Shown: positions 12,835-19,214 of the stretch, in pieces
Layout: each line of letters begins with the position of its first letter
How positions within the stretch are numbered: position 1 is the stretch's first letter
Assembly: GCA_019323195.1 (NCBI GenBank)
Contig: JAHWHQ010000023.1
Location: 1-19,214, forward strand
DNA length: 19,214 nucleotides
From: Candidatus Woesearchaeota archaeon
GTDB lineage: Archaea; Nanobdellota; Nanobdellia; Woesearchaeales; JACPBV01
Direction: 5' to 3'
The notes under the pieces: model-generated
Told to the model about the DNA's origin: nothing
Database searches by the model: none
What the model saw: the letters and a program-made list of their open reading frames with translations, nothing else
Made by a program: the position numbers and the translations under genes

Positions 12835-14034
12835 TCATCCCAGCCATTCCTTCTTCAGCTTCCTGAAGTTGCCTTCTTTTATCGATTCCCTTATCTTTTC
12901 CATCAGCCTAAGGATGAAGTTGAGGTTATGTATGGAGGAAAGACGGAAATATGTCAGCTCTTTTGACTTGAAAAGGTGCCTTAGGTAGGCCCTTGAATGG
13001 TTCCTGCAGGCATAACAACTGCATGCCTTGTCAATCGGCTTTTTGTCGTCTTCGTACCTTTTATTCTCTATGTTAAACCTGAACTTGTTTTTCATGGTGC
13101 CGCCGGCAGAAGGAGAGATGTAGACATGGCCTCTCCGGGCCCATCTTGTTGGAGCTACACAGTCGAACATGTCAATACCTCTTTCTACTGCGTTAAACAG
13201 GTCCTCTACTGCGCCTATGCCCAAGAGGTGCCTTGGCTTTTCTTTGCTTAATAAAGGGATGGTCCAGTCAAGTATCTTATGCATGTCATGTTTTGATTTT
13301 CCCAAGGAACCACCAATGCCAAACCCGCTGAACGGAAGATCATCCATGAACCCTGCACTTTTTAACCGAAGGTCCTTGTATGCGCCTCCCTGGACTATGC
13401 CGAAAAGGGCCTGCTGCTTATTGTAATACTTGAGGCATTGCTCTGCCCATCTGTGGGTTCTTTGCAGGGCCTCAGCTGTATAGGCTTTATCCGATAAGGG
13501 AGAGGTGCATTCGTCAAAGGCAAATATAATATCACTTCCCAGATTGGACTGTATCTCCATAGATTTTTTAGGGGTTAATTTCAGCTTATTGCCATGTATC
13601 GGGTCGCGGAAGCTAACGCCATGCTCATCAACATGGGCAAATTTTTTATGGTCCACATTAGTGTCACTTTTTTTATCTTTAAAATCAAGATAGTTATCGG
13701 CTATCTTGCCGACATTATGCTCAACTGCAAACCCCAAAGAGAAGGCCTGGAAGCCGCCGGAATCTGTCACGATGGGCATGTCCCAGTCCATAAACCTATG
13801 CAGGCCGCCTAACCTCTTAATCAACTCATCCCCGGGCCTTAGATGGAGATGATAGGTGTTGGCCAAGACAACAGAAGCGCCTAAATCAATGATATCCTTA
13901 TTGTCCAAGGCCCTTATTGTAGCTGCGGTCGCAACAGGGATAAAGACTGGGGTTTCGAAACTTCCGTGCCTTGTCTTAACCCGGCCTATCCTTGCCAAAG
14001 AATTCTTATCTTCTTTTAGAATATCAAATTTCAT
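12835..14034 (-). CDS. tgt: tRNA-guanine transglycosylase, bacterial type
   Basis: 399 residues with no PUA domain; archaeal TGT (archaeosine, G15) is much longer. It exchanges guanine 34 for a queuosine base. VTDSGGFQ has Asp91, the general acid; MFDCVAPTRWARRGH has Asp291 matching the nucleophile; GIVQGG is at 212-217; the zinc site is C338, C340, C343 with H369. The substrate-pocket loop reads GFGIGGSLGKSK, with Gly where preQ1 enzymes have Val, which resembles queuine-using enzymes (inference). About 28 extra residues (roughly 103-135) lie between FSLG and VSFRDPIHG. It begins 7 bases after the translin-family gene and is probably cotranscribed with it. Confidence 0.94.
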   Translation of the reverse strand: MKFDILKEDKNSLARIGRVKTRHGSFETPVFIPVATAATIRALDNKDIIDLGASVVLANTYHLHLRPGDELIKRLGGLHRFMDWDMPIVTDSGGFQAFSLGFAVEHNVGKIADNYLDFKDKKSDTNVDHKKFAHVDEHGVSFRDPIHGNKLKLTPKKSMEIQSNLGSDIIFAFDECTSPLSDKAYTAEALQRTHRWAEQCLKYYNKQQALFGIVQGGAYKDLRLKSAGFMDDLPFSGFGIGGSLGKSKHDMHKILDWTIPLLSKEKPRHLLGIGAVEDLFNAVERGIDMFDCVAPTRWARRGHVYISPSAGGTMKNKFRFNIENKRYEDDKKPIDKACSCYACRNHSRAYLRHLFKSKELTYFRLSSIHNLNFILRLMEKIRESIKEGNFRKLKKEWLG

Positions 14035-14041
14035 TTCTTCT

Positions 14042-14611
14042 TTATCTTTTCTTTATGTCATACATTATTTCTTCAAGCTTCTTTAAATTCCACTTTATAG
14101 AATCAGATTTTCTTCTTAATTCAGTGTTTCTCAGGTTGAACTTCAGGAATTCACCGAAGATCTCTTCTACAAGATTTTTGATCTCCTCAACCTCTTTTTG
14201 ATCCTTATAAGCTATTGTCACTGCTTTTCTTGCCAATTCCCCTGTTAAGTCACAGATGCCCATAAGGTAGTCCTCTTCAGAAACATTTAATGCTGAAACT
14301 GTTGGGATCTTCTTATCTTTTATGAAGCCGTAATATGTGAGGGCTTCAGAGTATTCCTGCATTGCCTGGGAATAAGAAGGTTCATAAAATAATCTTGCAT
14401 TGGAAGAGGCAAGCTTGTCCAGATTTTGCTTCTCTTTTTTAAGGCTGCCAAGAAGGAGCTTTGCTTCCCTGATATCTTTCCTGTGGATGGTGTATATAAG
14501 CTGCTTTGAAAGCTTTAAGACATCCCTTGATTTCTTGATGAGGTCTTCCCTGTCAGAGTCGTATCTAGCCAACCTTTCCCTTATTTTGCTAAAATCCTTC
14601 TTGTCGATCAT
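14042..14611 (-). CDS. Translin-family RNA-binding protein
   Basis: 189 all-helical residues. REDLIKKSRDVLKLSKQLIY, IHRKDIREAKLLL and EALTYYGF, then SEEDYLMGICDLTGELARK, match the archaeal translin family (COG2178). Eukaryotic translin forms octamers and, with TRAX, the C3PO RNase; archaeal members bind nucleic acid and some have RNase activity. TRAX-like acidic catalytic residues are not obvious, so catalysis is uncertain. A TATA box TTTAAATA at 14656-14663 predicts a leader of about 22 bases with GGAAGTAAG before the ATG. First gene of a two-gene unit with tgt, which could link it to tRNA metabolism. Confidence 0.85.
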   Translation of the reverse strand: MIDKKDFSKIRERLARYDSDREDLIKKSRDVLKLSKQLIYTIHRKDIREAKLLLGSLKKEKQNLDKLASSNARLFYEPSYSQAMQEYSEALTYYGFIKDKKIPTVSALNVSEEDYLMGICDLTGELARKAVTIAYKDQKEVEEIKNLVEEIFGEFLKFNLRNTELRRKSDSIKWNLKKLEEIMYDIKKR

Positions 14612-14684
14612 CTTACTTCCACTAATCTGATTTTGATAGACCTGATATCCAGATATATTTAAAGGTTTGGCATAAATAGAAAGG

Positions 14685-14692
14685 TTTATATA
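14685..14692 (+). promoter_or_regulatory. TATA box of the three-gene membrane operon
   Basis: TTTATATA is centred 27.5 bases before the ATG at 14716, giving a leaderless first gene. The oppositely oriented translin promoter is about 25 bases to its left. Confidence 0.7.
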
Positions 14693-14715
14693 TAAAGATA
14701 TTTAAGATTAACCAT

Positions 14716-15282
14716 ATGGCTAGTGCGTTCAGGAATGTGATAGAGTTTTTTGGAGATATCGGGTTATATGATGTAGTCCTGCCCTTTCTTCTGGTATTTA
14801 CGATTGTTTTTGCTATACTGGAGAAAACAAAGGTTTTCGGGACAGAGAAGATAGGAGGAACTGAATATTCAAAAAAGAACCTTAATGCTGTGGCGTCATT
14901 TGTTATAGCGTTCTTTGTAATAGCATCATCAAAACTGGTGGAGATAATAACAACTGTCTCATCCTATACTGTTATACTACTGATGCTTTCCGTACTGTTC
15001 CTGCTGTTAGTAGGCTCTTTTATGAAGGAAGGAGAGGGAGGCTTTTTGACAGGAAACTGGAATTATTTCTTTATGCTTATGATGTTTGTAGGGATTGTCC
15101 TTATATTTGTATATGCTTTAGGATGGTGGAATTCTATCTGGGACTTTTTCAGGTTTGAGACAGGAGGAGAGGTTGTCGGATCCATAATACTGCTTACTAT
15201 TATTGTTTTATTCATATGGTATATCGTCAAGAACGAGCCGCATAAGGAAGGAAGCAAGGGAGGAACCGGAACTTCAAAATAA
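14716..15282 (+). CDS. Five-helix membrane protein, triad gene 1
   Basis: 188 residues with five predicted TM helices (about 17-36, 56-75, 83-102, 116-137, 152-171) and a soluble Gly/Lys-rich tail. The first helix region LYDVVLPFLLVFTIVFAILE, followed by KTKVFG, is shared with the next gene (LPFLLIFVVIFALMAKTRVLG), as are GWW and ETGGEVVGSIILL near the last helix, so the two are paralogues. I recall similar proteins as common hypotheticals in DPANN genomes; no function is known to me. No signal peptide. First gene of a three-gene transcript, opposite two coiled-coil genes. Confidence 0.8.
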   Translation: MASAFRNVIEFFGDIGLYDVVLPFLLVFTIVFAILEKTKVFGTEKIGGTEYSKKNLNAVASFVIAFFVIASSKLVEIITTVSSYTVILLMLSVLFLLLVGSFMKEGEGGFLTGNWNYFFMLMMFVGIVLIFVYALGWWNSIWDFFRFETGGEVVGSIILLTIIVLFIWYIVKNEPHKEGSKGGTGTSK

Positions 15283-15301
15283 AAACGAGGTGTTTAATAA
15301 A

Positions 15302-15892
15302 ATGAGCAATGCATATAATCTTGAGGAATTTGTTATGATTTTGGATTCTTGGGGATTGACAGACGTGATGTTGCCATTCTTACTGATTTTTGTTGTGATA
15401 TTTGCACTGATGGCAAAAACAAGGGTGTTAGGCGAGGATAAAAAGAAGTATAACCTTGTTGTGGCATTGGTTATAGCCTTACTGGTCGTAATACCTCATG
15501 TTCTTAACTACTACCCGCCTAACGGGGATGTTGTAGAGATAATCAATACAGCACTGCCACAGGTCTCTATTATTGCAGTCGCTGTAATAATGCTGCTGAT
15601 CCTGATAGGACTGTTCGGAGGAGAGGCAAAATGGATGGGGTCAAGCCTGTCAGGGTGGATAGCTATCGTGTCTTTTATAATAATATTAGTCATATTCGGA
15701 GGAGCAGCTGGATGGTGGGGAAACTGGTCATGGTTCCACTCTTTCCTAGGAGGGGAGACGGTCGCAATCATAGTGATGATACTGGTCTTTGCCATAATCG
15801 TATGGTGGATAACCAGAGGGGAAGGCAAGGAGAGCGAGGTTAATGCATTATCACAGGTAGGAAAGTGGGTAGGAGACATGTTTAAGAAATAA
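15302..15892 (+). CDS. Five-helix membrane protein, triad gene 2
   Basis: 196 residues from the ATG at 15302, selected by GAGGTG at 15287-15292; an in-frame upstream ATG at 15203 lies inside the previous gene and has no such site. Five TM helices (about 20-38, 50-68, 86-106, 116-137, 152-171). Paralogue of the preceding gene: LPFLLIF, KTRVLG, GWWGNWSWFHSFLGGET match its counterparts. The tail (about 172-196) is charged with an amphipathic stretch. It starts 20 bases after gene 1 and ends 2 bases before gene 3. Unknown function. Confidence 0.85.
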   Translation: MSNAYNLEEFVMILDSWGLTDVMLPFLLIFVVIFALMAKTRVLGEDKKKYNLVVALVIALLVVIPHVLNYYPPNGDVVEIINTALPQVSIIAVAVIMLLILIGLFGGEAKWMGSSLSGWIAIVSFIIILVIFGGAAGWWGNWSWFHSFLGGETVAIIVMILVFAIIVWWITRGEGKESEVNALSQVGKWVGDMFKK

Positions 15893-15894
15893 AA

Positions 15895-16407
15895 ATGGCC
15901 ACCTTCCTAGACATAGCTGGATTACAGCAGTTCTCTACTTTTTTTGTTTTTGTATTTGTATGGCTGGTGGTCTATGCTGTGCTGATATATTCCAAGATCC
16001 TTGGAGAGAATAAGGCAATACATATCATAATAGGGCTTGTAATTGCCCTGCTTGTGATGTTTTCACCTACTGCGATAGGTACTATAGAGTATATCGCGCC
16101 ATGGTTTGCAGTTGCATTTATCTTTGTGATCTTTGCGACAATCGCCATGAAACTGCTGGGGGCAACAGGGGTGGAAAGCCTAGGCTCACTCAGGCTTATA
16201 ACGTTTGTTGTTATAGTCCTTATTTTCTTAGTAGGAACATTAAGCTACCTAAGACAGCAGATTACAGTGCCTGGAGAGAACGAGACAAGCGTAGATTACT
16301 CGAAAACAACTACAATACTGTTCCACCCTAAGATACTTGGAATAATGTTCGTCATGATAATAGCCATCTTTACGATAGTTCTTATGGCAGGCAAGCAGTA
16401 TGCCTGA
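15895..16407 (+). CDS. Five-helix membrane protein, triad gene 3
   Basis: 170 residues, the shortest and most diverged of the triad: FVFVFVWLVVYAVLIYSKIL then GENK corresponds to the first-helix motif of its neighbours, and helices are near 14-33, 42-58, 65-87, 99-117 and 145-165. Unlike them it has a polar loop of about 25 residues (119-143, GENETSVDYSKTT) before the last helix. The ATG lies 2 bases after the stop of gene 2 without its own ribosome site, so translation is probably coupled. Function unknown; converges on a coiled-coil gene. Confidence 0.85.
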   Translation: MATFLDIAGLQQFSTFFVFVFVWLVVYAVLIYSKILGENKAIHIIIGLVIALLVMFSPTAIGTIEYIAPWFAVAFIFVIFATIAMKLLGATGVESLGSLRLITFVVIVLIFLVGTLSYLRQQITVPGENETSVDYSKTTTILFHPKILGIMFVMIIAIFTIVLMAGKQYA

Positions 16408-16493
16408 ACAGTTGCCAGTTAAGGATTTTGAATTAAGATTACTATGCTAAATTTATGGCTGGAAGAAGAGCATATTAAATATTATCTAAGAAA

Positions 16494-17051
16494 TTATCTT
16501 TTCTTCCCTATCCCAGAAGCAGATGACATCCTGCCCAGCTTATTGACGCTTTCTGTCAAGGAAGGAAGGACCTTTGAAAAGACCTTTTCCATGGCCTTTA
16601 TCTCTGTCCCTACATTGGTAAGGTTTTCATCGTATTCAGATATCTTGCCTAACATGCCCTGGTGCAAAGAATCAAAAGAACCTTTTAAGTCAGTAATCTG
16701 CTGCTGCAGTTGAGCCAGCTTGGATGTTACCTCATCCTTCCAATTGATTATCTTTTTAATCTCCTTCTCCTTTTCTTTCCATTTCTCTTCCACAATAGCC
16801 TCTGCTATCTCCTCTATGCTCTCCCTGTCTTCCTGCGGTGAAGGAGGAGGAGCCATGCCCTGCTGATCAGGAGGCATTCCCTGGGCATACTGGTCGGGGT
16901 ATTGTTCAGGAGCATCAGGATAGCCGTAACCCTGATCGTATCCCTGAGAGCCGTATTGATCCTGAGAAGGAAAAGGGGGCTGACCGGGAGGCATTCCCAT
17001 ATCCGGGGGCATATCCTCCATAGCTTCTTTTTTCTTGCCAAATAACGCCAT
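16494..17051 (-). CDS. Low-complexity plus coiled-coil protein
   Basis: 185 residues in two parts. Residues 11-74 are a disordered Pro/Gln/Gly/Tyr/Asp region with repeated QGYDQGYGYP- and PDQ-like segments and few positive charges. Residues 75-175 are helical: SIEEIAEAIVEEKWKEKEKE, a conserved-looking NWKDEVTSKLAQLQQQI, and GTEIKAMEKVFSKVLPSLTE. The start MALFGKKK has a basic head. GGTGG at 17055-17059 precedes the ATG. The helical part loosely recalls archaellum accessory (FlaC/D-type) coiled coils, but no archaellum genes are present. It faces the membrane triad across an 86-base spacer and may be its cytoplasmic partner (inference). Confidence 0.8.
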   Translation of the reverse strand: MALFGKKKEAMEDMPPDMGMPPGQPPFPSQDQYGSQGYDQGYGYPDAPEQYPDQYAQGMPPDQQGMAPPPSPQEDRESIEEIAEAIVEEKWKEKEKEIKKIINWKDEVTSKLAQLQQQITDLKGSFDSLHQGMLGKISEYDENLTNVGTEIKAMEKVFSKVLPSLTESVNKLGRMSSASGIGKKR

Positions 17052-17105
17052 AATCCACCATCTCTTTTTTAATGTCCTATACCAAATGCTTTACATTTCT
17101 TTGTA

Positions 17106-17163
17106 AGCAAACGACATATTATATTATTTCTATAATCATTTGTGTCGTTTGCTATATATAAAT
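17106..17163 (-). promoter_or_regulatory. 11-bp inverted repeat around a TATA-rich promoter region
   Basis: AGCAAACGACA (17106-17116) is repeated in perfect reverse complement at 17143-17153, 26 bases apart. On the minus strand a TTTATATATAG box (about 17152-17162) abuts the right arm, and ATAATATAATATG (about 17117-17129) lies just inside the left arm. These would drive the gene at 16494-17051. The arms could be an operator or, as RNA, a long-loop hairpin in the leader. Confidence 0.5.
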
Positions 17164-17176
17164 CTATCTTTTTTCA

Positions 17177-17188
17177 AAAAAAATTTAA
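17177..17188 (-). terminator. T-run after the 148-residue coiled-coil gene
   Basis: An A8 run on the plus strand (about 17176-17183) gives T8 on the minus strand, about 30 bases past the stop at 17210, and lies before the next promoter. Confidence 0.45.
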
Positions 17189-17209
17189 TATGAAAATTTA
17201 TACCATAAA

Positions 17210-17656
17210 CTAATTAAGCAAGGGCTTTTTACTCAGCTTCTCATCTATGATCTCTTCAATCTCGTTATGGGTGACGAAGTTCATAGGCTCCCACATGCTG
17301 ATATATCTCTGCAAAACGTCTACATCCGCCTTTTTTGCGCAGGTTTTAAACTCCTTGATAATCATCAGGACCTTGTCCTTTATCTCGTTCGTCTCTTTCC
17401 TAAGCTCATTTATATCCAAGGTAAGGGCCTTTATCTCTTTTGTCAACCTTGCGTTCCTGTTGATCATGTTTTCCTCAGTAACCCGCAACTCGGACTGAAG
17501 ATTAGTGTACCGCTCTTCCAAAACCCTTAACCTGTTGATGGTTCCCTCAAGCTCTTCTGAGACAGGGCTTTCTTTGACCTTATCTTTCTGCTTGAAAAAG
17601 CCCTTTTTCTTTGGCTGTGGAGGCATGCTAAATATATTCCCAGATTCCCCTACCAT
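17210..17656 (-). CDS. Coiled-coil protein with conserved-looking C-terminal motif
   Basis: 148 residues. A basic N-terminal stretch (KKKGFFKQKDKVK, 17-29) precedes a long coiled coil (about 36-105, heptads rich in Leu/Ile with Glu/Lys). The C-terminus, ADVDVLQRYISMWEPMNFVT then HNEIEEIIDEKL, is compact and patterned, unlike a random tail, and suggests a folded docking motif. No TM helix or signal peptide. AATATAAA on the plus strand (17679-17686) is a minus-strand TATA box about 26 bases before the ATG, supporting this start over an in-frame ATG ten codons later. Function unknown; grouped with the membrane triad by position only. Confidence 0.78.
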   Translation of the reverse strand: MVGESGNIFSMPPQPKKKGFFKQKDKVKESPVSEELEGTINRLRVLEERYTNLQSELRVTEENMINRNARLTKEIKALTLDINELRKETNEIKDKVLMIIKEFKTCAKKADVDVLQRYISMWEPMNFVTHNEIEEIIDEKLSKKPLLN

Positions 17657-17678
17657 AATCCCATAAAGATAGAAACAT

Positions 17679-17686
17679 AATATAAA
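17679..17686 (-). promoter_or_regulatory. TATA box of the 148-residue coiled-coil gene
   Basis: TTTATATT on the minus strand is centred 26.5 bases before the ATG at 17656, giving a leaderless transcript. Confidence 0.6.
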
Positions 17687-17726
17687 CTTATGTTAGTATC
17701 TTAAAGTGAGAAACATCTAAGAAGAT

Positions 17727-19007
17727 TTATTTTCCGATAACCTTGACACCATTCATGTAAGGAACAAGGATGGCGGGGACTTTGATAGTGCCGTCTTTCT
17801 GCTGGTAATTCTCTATGATGGCCCTTAAGGCCCTTCCGGTAGCGATGGCTGTTGAATTGAGGGTATGGACATAATCCTTTTCGTTATTTTTTGTGTACCT
17901 GATATTGGACCTGACAGCCTGGTAGGATGTGCAATTGGAGCAGCTGACGACCTCCTTATAGGCCTTCTCCCTGGGCATCCATACCTCTATATCATATTTC
18001 TTGGCAGCGACTATGCCTATGTCCCCGGTGCAGATGTTCATTATCCTGTAAGGCAGTTTCAGCTTCTGAAAGAGCTTCTCGGCATTCCCAATGAGCTCCT
18101 CGTGGAGCTTCCAGCTATCTTCAGGGCTGCAGAAGATGAACTGCTCAATCTTGTTGAACTGGTGAACCCTGAAAAGGCCCTTTTCGTCAATGCCGTGGCT
18201 GCCTATCTCTTTCCTGAAACAGCTTGAGATGCCGCAATACCTTAAAGGAAGATCTTTTTCATCCAAGACCTTGTCCATGAGCATTGCGCCAATAGGATGC
18301 TCTGAGGTCGCTATAAGGAAGAGGTCCTCGTTATCGCCGTCTACCTTGTACATCATGGTCTCGAAATCTGCTAAATCTGTTACGCCTTCGTATGGCTTTC
18401 TTCTTAGCATCAATGGAGGCTCAACAAGCTTAAAACCTTTCTTAACAAGAAAATCTATGGCAAATCTCTGCAAAGCCTGCTCCATCAAGGCAAGACCGCC
18501 AATAAGGTAGTAAAACCCTTTTCCAGAAACCCTGGCAGCATCATCAAAATTCGCAAGGCCTAGTTTCTCGATCAGCTCGCCATGGGGCTTAAGATCAAAA
18601 TCCAACTTTCTTTTTACGCCCCATTTTCTTACCTCTCTGTTTCCGCTTTCATCCTTGCCAAAAGGAACGCTCTTGTGCAGAATGTTAGGAAGCCTCATAA
18701 GGCAATAATGGATCTTTTCCTGAAGCCCCTTAATCTTATCATCGGTCTCTTTAATCCTGGCAGGAAGCTCTTTTGCCTCCTTTACCTTGGCAGAGATGTC
18801 TTTGCCTGATTTTCTCAATGCGTTTATCTCGCCGGTTATAAGGTTTCTCTTGTGCCTTAATTCCTGGTTCAGCTGCAGGAGCTTCCTGTAATCCTTATCA
18901 TCTGCTATCAATTCATCTACCCACCTGATCTTTTCCTTATCCTGCCTTTTCTCAAGGTCCTTCTTTACAACCGAAGGGTTTTCCTTTATGAATCTTATAT
19001 CAAGCAT
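17727..19007 (-). CDS. serS: Seryl-tRNA synthetase
   Basis: 426 residues, the common (non-methanogen) SerRS that charges tRNASer with serine. It has the N-terminal two-helix coiled-coil arm (about 27-105) that grips the long variable arm of tRNASer. The class II core includes ATSEHP, the motif 2 segment SCFRKEIGSHG, the motif VSCSNCTSYQAVRSNIRY and motif 3 STAIATGRALRAIIENYQ. The length is normal and no key segment is missing. TTTAAATA at 19031-19038 (minus strand) is about 27.5 bases before the ATG, so the mRNA is probably leaderless. It appears monocistronic: 70 bases separate its stop from the next start, with a separate promoter there. Confidence 0.97.
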   Translation of the reverse strand: MLDIRFIKENPSVVKKDLEKRQDKEKIRWVDELIADDKDYRKLLQLNQELRHKRNLITGEINALRKSGKDISAKVKEAKELPARIKETDDKIKGLQEKIHYCLMRLPNILHKSVPFGKDESGNREVRKWGVKRKLDFDLKPHGELIEKLGLANFDDAARVSGKGFYYLIGGLALMEQALQRFAIDFLVKKGFKLVEPPLMLRRKPYEGVTDLADFETMMYKVDGDNEDLFLIATSEHPIGAMLMDKVLDEKDLPLRYCGISSCFRKEIGSHGIDEKGLFRVHQFNKIEQFIFCSPEDSWKLHEELIGNAEKLFQKLKLPYRIMNICTGDIGIVAAKKYDIEVWMPREKAYKEVVSCSNCTSYQAVRSNIRYTKNNEKDYVHTLNSTAIATGRALRAIIENYQQKDGTIKVPAILVPYMNGVKVIGK

Positions 19008-19030
19008 ATCTGTCTTAGATTGCTTATTTC

Positions 19031-19038
19031 TATTTAAA
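19031..19038 (-). promoter_or_regulatory. TATA box of serS
   Basis: TTTAAATA read on the minus strand lies 27.5 bases (centre) before the ATG at 19007; no ribosome site is present between them. Confidence 0.65.
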
Positions 19039-19061
19039 CGTTTTGATTGTTTTAGGCGTTG

Positions 19062-19214
19062 TTGAAAATCTCGCTCCGCTTCGGGTTAGCAGCTTCAAAA
19101 TCCTTGATGTTTTATAGTAATAGCTGACATCCCCCGACGGGTTGGCTAAACAAGAAAATTTCATAATCCATTAAATTTGTGAAATTTTCTCTAGTTCATA
19201 AAGTTAAAAACTTC
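19062..19214. repeat. Composite palindromic element C, running off the window
   Basis: TAGC (19121-19124) pairs with GCTA (19145-19148) around a CCC/GGG hairpin. AGAAAATTTCA (19153-19163) pairs with TGAAATTTTCT (19180-19190) across a 16-base loop. CTAGTTCATA follows, then AAGTT/AACTT (19201-19205 with 19209-19213). Element A has the same order: a 10-bp AT hairpin with a 16-base loop, CTAGTTTAAA, then a small hairpin. CTCGCTCCGCTTCGG (19070-19084) also resembles CTCGTGCGCTTCGG in element A. No gene is visible here; the element is cut by the window end. Confidence 0.6.

Noticed and set aside
15203..15301. N-terminal extension of triad gene 2 inside gene 1
   Set aside because: The GAGGTG site fits the ATG at 15302, and the extension is a shadow of the preceding gene.

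Overview
The window reads as part of a small, AT-rich archaeal genome, most likely a DPANN archaeon of the Woesearchaeota/Pacearchaeota kind. The lineage is inferred from gene content and was not tested by any search. Archaeal markers are an EF-1A/uS10 pair, a COG1031-type radical SAM protein, a translin-family protein, TATA boxes 25-28 bases before many start codons (leaderless mRNAs) and GGTG-type Shine-Dalgarno sites on some other genes. Several genes are instead of bacterial type: a 590-residue GAD-containing AspRS, a bacterial-type tRNA-guanine transglycosylase with a YhhQ-type transporter, and PlsC and PgsA phospholipid enzymes. This mosaic is common in DPANN archaea.

Layout. 1-1500: a DUF362 ferredoxin-like protein and a small winged-helix regulator with an operator-like inverted-repeat array upstream. 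1500-2118: no assured gene; two tiny possible ORFs, a 12-bp direct repeat and a multi-hairpin element (A). 2119-3808: uS10 and EF-1A, with a 23-bp palindrome between them. 4031-5203: two surface proteins with cupredoxin-like domains that lack copper ligands. 5244-5471: a basic 75-residue protein made of two copies of one motif, with a long structured leader. 5620-7809: divergent radical SAM protein and PlsC. 7710-12059, all minus strand: aspS, rdgB, a 206-bp nested palindrome (B), a coiled-coil gene, a macro-domain gene and pgsA. 12113-14611: the YhhQ-type transporter facing tgt and a translin-family gene. 14716-16407: three consecutive five-helix membrane proteins of unknown function. 16494-17656: two coiled-coil proteins on the opposite strand. 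17727-19007: serS. 19062-19214: a palindromic element (C) that resembles element A and runs off the window.

Functional themes are translation and tRNA modification (aspS, serS, tgt, EF-1A, uS10), bacterial-style phospholipid synthesis (plsC, pgsA), probable queuosine salvage (YhhQ plus tgt), and an uncharacterised membrane/coiled-coil cluster at 14.7-17.7 kb. The least explained DNA is the family of composite palindromic elements A, B and C. No rRNA, tRNA, CRISPR array or transposase gene was recognised.
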